8,506 nt of DNA, from positions 1 to 8,506 of the forward strand of contig USKE01000089.1 of assembly GCA_900555165.1 (NCBI GenBank), read 5' to 3'. The stretch comes from an uncultured Porphyromonadaceae bacterium. GTDB lineage: Bacteria; Bacteroidota; Bacteroidia; Bacteroidales; Muribaculaceae. Each line of letters begins with the position of its first letter. The stretch's first letter is position 1. The notes below the pieces were generated by a model, which was given only the letters and a program-made list of their open reading frames with translations, made no database searches and was not told where the DNA came from. The position numbers and the translations under genes are program-made. This document shows, one piece after another, positions 5,006 through 8,506 of this stretch.

Positions 5006-6344
5006 GTGAACAACAAGAAACTGTATATCGAGACATACGGCTGCCAGATGAATGTGGCCGACTCAGAGGGCGTCAGGGCCGGCCGCCGTGATGGGCATGG
5101 CCGGATACGATACCGTCGACAGTGTCGAGGAGGCCGACGCCATTCTGCTGAATACCTGTTCGATACGCGACAATGCCGAGCAGAAGATCGTCAGCCGCCT
5201 GCAGACGCTGGCCGCCCTGCGGCGCAAGAACCGCTCGCGTCGGCTGATAGTGGGCGTGATCGGGTGCATGGCCGAACGTGTGCGCGAGGGGCTGGTGGAG
5301 CACCACGGCGTTGACATCGTGGCCGGCCCTGATGCATACCTTGACCTGCCCAACCTCTTTGCCGCCGCCGAGACCGGCGCGCGTGCCGTGAATGTCGAGC
5401 TTTCGACCACAGAGACTTACCGCGACATCATCCCCAGCCGCATAACCGGCAACCGCGTGAGCGGATTCCTGAGCATCATGCGCGGGTGCAACAATTTCTG
5501 CTCGTATTGCATCGTGCCCTATACCCGTGGCCGCGAACGCAGCCGCGAGGTCGACAGCATTCTGCGCGAGGTGGCCGATCTGCGCGCCCGCGGTTTCCGC
5601 GAGGTCACGCTGCTCGGGCAGAACGTGAACTCATACCGCTATACGGGGCCCGACGGAGAGACCGTGAATTTCGCGCGCCTGCTGGCGCTGGTGGCCGAGG
5701 CCGCGCCCGACATGCGTGTGCGTTTCAGCACCTCGCATCCCAAGGATATGTCTGACGAGACCATTGACACCATCGCCCGCTATCCGAACATCTGCAACCA
5801 TGTGCACCTGCCGGTGCAGTCGGGCTCGAACGCCGTGCTCAAGTCTATGAACCGCAAATACACCCGCGAGTGGTATCTGGGGCGTGTGGCCGCCATCCGC
5901 GAGCGCATACCCGACTGCGGCCTCTCGACCGATCTCTTCACCGGTTTCCATGACGAGAGCGAGGAGGATTTCGAGCAGACCCTATCGCTGATGCGCGAGG
6001 CCGGTTTCGACTCGGCGTTCATGTTCAAGTATTCAGAGCGCCCCGGCACGTTTGCCTCGCGCGAGATGCCTGACAATGTGCCCGAAGATGTGAAGATAGC
6101 GCGCCTGAACCGCATGATCGCCCTGCAGAACGAGCTTTCGGCCGAATCGAACCGCCGCGACATCGGGAAGGTGTTCGAGGTGCTTGTGGAGGGGGTGTCG
6201 AAACGCAGCACGGCCCAGTGGGTGGGGCGTACACAGCAGAACAAGACATGTGTGTTCCCGCGCGGCGATTTCCGTGTAGGCGATCTCGTGAAAGTGCGCG
6301 TCAGGGAGGCGTCGTCGGCAACGCTGATATGCGACTTGGCCTGA
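5006..6344 (+). CDS. miaB: tRNA-2-methylthio-N6-dimethylallyladenosine synthase MiaB, broken by a frameshift near the 5' end
   Basis: MiaB is a radical-SAM enzyme that adds a methylthio group to i6A37 of tRNAs reading UNN codons. The start GTG 5006 gives (M)NNKKLYIETYGCQMNVADSE, the normal amino end, in one frame; from about 5088 (VMGMAGYD) the protein continues in another frame to the stop at 6344. The second frame alone is open from ATG 5052 and gives 430 residues. In order: the methylthiotransferase domain with its three cluster cysteines (TGC 5042 in the first frame; NTCSIR and IGCMAE in the second), the radical-SAM domain with CNNFCSYC (5487-5510), and a C-terminal TRAM domain. Translation from ATG 5052 would lack the first cluster cysteine. 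Everything after the break is intact and well conserved, so the break is either recent or a sequencing or assembly error. ATG 4928 in the first frame is an alternative start. Confidence 0.85.
5069..5087 (+). other. miaB: Frameshift junction in miaB
   Basis: The conserved DSE (ending 5068) and VMGMAGY (from 5088) are separated by 19 nt. Relatives of this protein, as I recall them (DSEVIASVMQMAGY in Bacteroides), have four residues here, i.e. 12 nt. The surplus of 7 nt puts the two halves in different frames. The stretch is GC-rich with short internal repeats (TCAGAGGGCG next to TCAGGGCCGG; GGCCGGCCGCC), suiting either slippage or a read error. Confidence 0.7.
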
Positions 6345-6394
6345 TGACGCTGTAAAAATCGCGGTACGGCTGTTTTTTTGCGCCTGAACGATGC

Positions 6395-6449
6395 GGAGAG
6401 CCCTGCAATTTAGGAATTTTAATACAAAAAAGATTGACAAGGGCTTTCC
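6395..6449. repeat. Inverted repeat overlapping the ftsX promoter
   Basis: GGAGAGCCCT (6395-6404) is matched by AGGGCTTTCC (6440-6449) in inverse orientation, with one G-U-type difference in ten positions and 35 nt between the arms. The right arm lies in the spacer between the two promoter boxes of ftsX, so it could be a two-site operator. The upstream stretch also has a T7 run at 6372-6378 after miaB, but without a convincing stem. Confidence 0.3.
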
Positions 6450-6464
6450 GATATAGTAATTTTG
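6434..6464 (+). promoter_or_regulatory. Promoter of the ftsX cluster
   Basis: TTG (6434-6436, within TTGAC), 20 nt, then TAATTTTG (6457-6464) matches the Bacteroidetes consensus. It has the same boxes and spacing as the minus-strand promoter at 1044-1075. Transcription would begin near 6471, giving a leader of about 80 nt before ftsX and making the cluster independent of miaB. Confidence 0.65.
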
Positions 6465-6549
6465 TGCTGAATTTGCACTCTCCTCCCCATCATCCACGTC
6501 AACTCACCGGTTTGCCGCGGGCTGTATCGCGTGGCAGACAACATTATTT

Positions 6550-7422
6550 ATGGAGAAAAACAACAATAACCGCATATCGGGCATCGGCGACCGGATGACA
6601 TCCACGATAAGTGTCACCTTGGTGCTGTTTATCCTGGGGCTTGTGGCCACCATCAACATCGCGTTCGGCTCGGTAGAGCGTTCGGTAAAGGAGAAGATGG
6701 GATTCTCGGTAGTGCTGACCGACAGCGTGCCCGCCCAGGCGCTCGATTCACTGAGGCAGTCATGTGCCGCCGCGCAGTATGTGTCATCATGGCAGTTCCT
6801 TTCGGCCGACGATGTGCTGGCTCTCGAAACCGGCGGAAACGGCAGTGAGCTTGTAGACCAGATCGGATTCAATCCTTACGCACCGATGATTGAGGTGAAG
6901 GTGAAAGCGGCCTATGCCAACGTCGACTCGCTTAACCGCGTGACCGCCCTCTGGCGTGCCTGTCCGTATGTCGACGAGGTGCCCGTGAACACCGAGATGG
7001 TCGGCAATCTGCAGCGCAACGCCGACATGCTCAACCTCGTGCTGCTTGTAGTGGCGGCCACACTGCTGCTGATTTCGTTTGTGCTTATAAACAACACCGT
7101 GCGCCTCACCATATATTCGCGCCGGTTCCTGATACACACAATGAAACTTGTGGGTGCCAAAGGCTCGTTCATACGCCGCCCGTTTCTGGTATCTAACGCC
7201 CTGCAGGGTGTGGTGGCCGGTCTGATTGCGGGTGCTTTGCTGTGCGGCCTGGTGGCATGGGCCAAGGACTGGTATCCGGCACTGGGCGCCCTGATGCCGT
7301 GGAGCGCGACCTTCATCGTGTTCGGTGCCGTGGTGGTGCTCGGCGTGATAATCTGCGTCATTGCCGCTCTGCTGGCCACCAACCGCTATCTGCGGTCTGA
7401 CTATGACGGGATGTTCGACTGA
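6550..7422 (+). CDS. ftsX: Cell division protein FtsX
   Basis: FtsX is the membrane half of the FtsEX ABC-type complex, which couples ATP hydrolysis in the cytoplasm to activation of peptidoglycan hydrolases at the division site. The 290-residue protein has the expected plan: a short basic cytoplasmic tail, a first membrane helix (about 19-40), a large extracytoplasmic domain (about 41-160), then three more helices (about 161-181, 213-236 and 252-275). The conserved cytoplasmic loop after helix two contains NNTVRLTIYSRRFLIHTMKLVGAKGSFIRRPF, here spread over about 181-212. Length matches the family. No ftsE lies beside it, as is usual for Bacteroidetes, where the ATPase gene is elsewhere. It has its own promoter at 6434-6464 and is followed after 58 nt by a DUF3098 gene, a conserved arrangement in this phylum. 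Confidence 0.93.
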   Translation: MEKNNNNRISGIGDRMTSTISVTLVLFILGLVATINIAFGSVERSVKEKMGFSVVLTDSVPAQALDSLRQSCAAAQYVSSWQFLSADDVLALETGGNGSELVDQIGFNPYAPMIEVKVKAAYANVDSLNRVTALWRACPYVDEVPVNTEMVGNLQRNADMLNLVLLVVAATLLLISFVLINNTVRLTIYSRRFLIHTMKLVGAKGSFIRRPFLVSNALQGVVAGLIAGALLCGLVAWAKDWYPALGALMPWSATFIVFGAVVVLGVIICVIAALLATNRYLRSDYDGMFD

Positions 7423-7480
7423 CGCCGCACCCCGCCTGTCTGAGTCATGTTGTCTGTATCGAGTAAAAAAGATTGTAATC

Positions 7481-7798
7481 ATGGAAATAAGGAAACTGAA
7501 TACCGCCGCGACGGTCAGCACAGATGACCGGCTTGAGCGCGAGACGGCCGGGGAGTTCCCCCTCGGCCGCAGGAATTTCATCTGGATGGCGGTCTCGGGC
7601 GCGCTGATCGTGATCGGCTTTCTGCTGATGCTCGGCGGCAGCTCGACCGAAGAGGCTTTCAACCCCGACATCTTCTCGGCTCGACGCATCATCGTAGGGC
7701 CGGCCCTCGCTTTCATCGGCTTTGTGGCCATGGGGGTAGCGATTATCGTGGCTCCTCGCTCACGTAAAGAAAACCCCTCAGATACAGAAACGGTATGA
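7481..7798 (+). CDS. DUF3098 family small membrane protein
   Basis: The start is set at ATG 7481, giving 105 residues; the frame is open further upstream but that part translates the end of ftsX and the gap in another frame. An N-terminal hydrophilic part (1-30) leads into FPLGRRNFIWMAVSGALIVIGFLLM, the DUF3098 signature around the first helix (about 32-51). The motif FNPDIFSARRI follows, then a second helix (about 69-90) and a short charged tail. Its role is unknown; it is a small inner-membrane protein found next to ftsX and uppP in many Bacteroidetes, which suggests a part in envelope growth. The stop codon overlaps the start of uppP (ATGA), so the two are translationally coupled. Confidence 0.85.
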   Translation: MEIRKLNTAATVSTDDRLERETAGEFPLGRRNFIWMAVSGALIVIGFLLMLGGSSTEEAFNPDIFSARRIIVGPALAFIGFVAMGVAIIVAPRSRKENPSDTETV

Positions 7799-8506
7799 GC
7801 TGGCTGGATGCATTGATACTTGGCATCGTGCAGGGTCTGGCCGAATACCTGCCGATAAGTTCGAGCGGCCATCTTGAAATCTGCCGTTCGCTACTGGGCC
7901 TGAAACTTTCGGGTGCCGACTCCCTGCAGTTCGACGTAGTGCTGCATGTGGCCACGGTGCTCTCTACCATCGTGGTGCTGTGGCATGAGTTCAGGCCGCT
8001 GTGTGTCTCGTTCTTCACTCTGAAGAGGGATGAGAATACCCGCTATGTGTGGAAGATACTGCTCTCGTGCATCCCCGTGGGGATTGTGGGCGTATGTTTC
8101 AAAGACCAGGTAGAGCAGTTCTTCGGGGTGGGCACCGACGGCCAGAGCAACCTGCCGCTCGTGGGCATCTGCCTGTGCGTGACCGCCGCCCTGCTCTGTG
8201 TGGCATATTTTACCCGTACCCGCAAGGAAGACGCGCGCCCCGTGCTATCGGCGGCCGCCACGGCGAAGACCGTGTCGAAAGGGCGTGACATCACCTGGGC
8301 CGACGCTTTCATCATCGGCTGCGCGCAGGCTGTGGCCGTGCTGCCGGGTCTGAGTCGTTCGGGCACCACCATCGCCACCGGCATCACCCTGGGCGACAAT
8401 CGCGAAAAAGTAGCGCGTTTCTCGTTTTTCATGGTCATCATACCCATCCTGGGCGAGATGCTCCTTGACATAAAGAAATTCATCGGCGGCGAAGACCCCT
8501 CGGAGG
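7795..8506 (+). CDS. uppP: Undecaprenyl-diphosphatase UppP (BacA), C-terminus cut by window edge
   Basis: UppP removes a phosphate from undecaprenyl pyrophosphate in the inner membrane, returning the lipid carrier used for peptidoglycan and surface glycans; higher dosage gives bacitracin resistance. The frame begins at ATG 7795, overlapping the previous stop, and 237 residues are present of roughly 265-280 expected. Both family motifs are visible: VQGLAEYLPISSSGHLE (12-28), with E17 and H26, and LPGLSRSGTTIATG (183-196), with R188 and the SRSG turn. In E. coli BacA the first motif has two glutamates (EG..E); here the first is glutamine (Q13), a form I recall as common in Bacteroidetes. The remaining segments are hydrophobic helices. 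It is the third gene of the ftsX–DUF3098–uppP operon. Confidence 0.93.
   Translation, partial: MSWLDALILGIVQGLAEYLPISSSGHLEICRSLLGLKLSGADSLQFDVVLHVATVLSTIVVLWHEFRPLCVSFFTLKRDENTRYVWKILLSCIPVGIVGVCFKDQVEQFFGVGTDGQSNLPLVGICLCVTAALLCVAYFTRTRKEDARPVLSAAATAKTVSKGRDITWADAFIIGCAQAVAVLPGLSRSGTTIATGITLGDNREKVARFSFFMVIIPILGEMLLDIKKFIGGEDPSE

Noticed and set aside
7361..7480. Upstream extension of the DUF3098 frame to ATG 7361
   Set aside because: It overlaps the end of ftsX in another frame and has no family similarity; ATG 7481 gives the normal protein.
6787..7872. 361-codon minus-strand ORF opposite ftsX and DUF3098
   Set aside because: It has low-complexity His/Arg/Gln-rich composition and lies antisense to three well-supported genes; it is a GC-rich shadow frame.
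1..8506. A new defence, mobile or biosynthetic system
   Set aside because: All well-supported genes belong to common housekeeping, transport or envelope families and no unknown gene cluster is present.

Overview
This 8.5-kb window looks like chromosomal DNA from a member of the Bacteroidales, probably of the Muribaculaceae/Bacteroides type. Three things point there. The gene set is typical: an ftsX–DUF3098–uppP cluster, an acetyl-CoA hydrolase/CoA-transferase, a Bacteroides-style MiaB and a Crp/Fnr homologue without FNR cysteines. Several intergenic regions carry the Bacteroidetes promoter pattern (TTTG or TTG, about 20 nt, then TAnnTTTG). Purine-rich Shine-Dalgarno sequences are absent upstream of the starts. 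Coding DNA is GC-rich while intergenic stretches are AT-rich. No rRNA, tRNA, CRISPR array, transposase or phage gene was seen.

Layout. On the minus strand, from left to right: the N-terminal part of an exported outer-membrane beta-barrel protein (1-554, cut by the window edge); a 670-nt gene-free region holding one very good minus-strand promoter, a terminator-like hairpin and a structured leader; a Crp/Fnr-type regulator (1227-1910); a gap with a REP/BIME-like pair of hairpins; a bile-acid:sodium-symporter-family transporter (2187-3107) with its own promoter; a large inverted array of 9-bp tandem repeats; and an acetyl-CoA hydrolase/CoA-transferase (3268-4761). A compact divergent promoter near 4880-4920 separates these from the plus-strand genes: miaB (5006-6344, interrupted by a frameshift near its 5' end), then ftsX, a DUF3098 membrane protein and the start of uppP, which runs off the right edge.

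Function. The right half is housekeeping: a tRNA A37 methylthiolation enzyme, then a cell-envelope cluster linking division-associated peptidoglycan remodelling (FtsX) to recycling of the undecaprenyl lipid carrier (UppP). The left half is metabolism and envelope: CoA transfer between short-chain acids, an organic-anion-type transporter, a regulator and an outer-membrane protein. Nothing in the sequence links the regulator to its neighbours.

I see no multi-gene system that looks new. The items worth a second look are the miaB frameshift, the 9-bp repeat array, the GTAG-headed hairpin pair, the possible small RNA or long leader upstream of the outer-membrane protein gene, and the back-to-back promoter boxes between the CoA-transferase gene and miaB.
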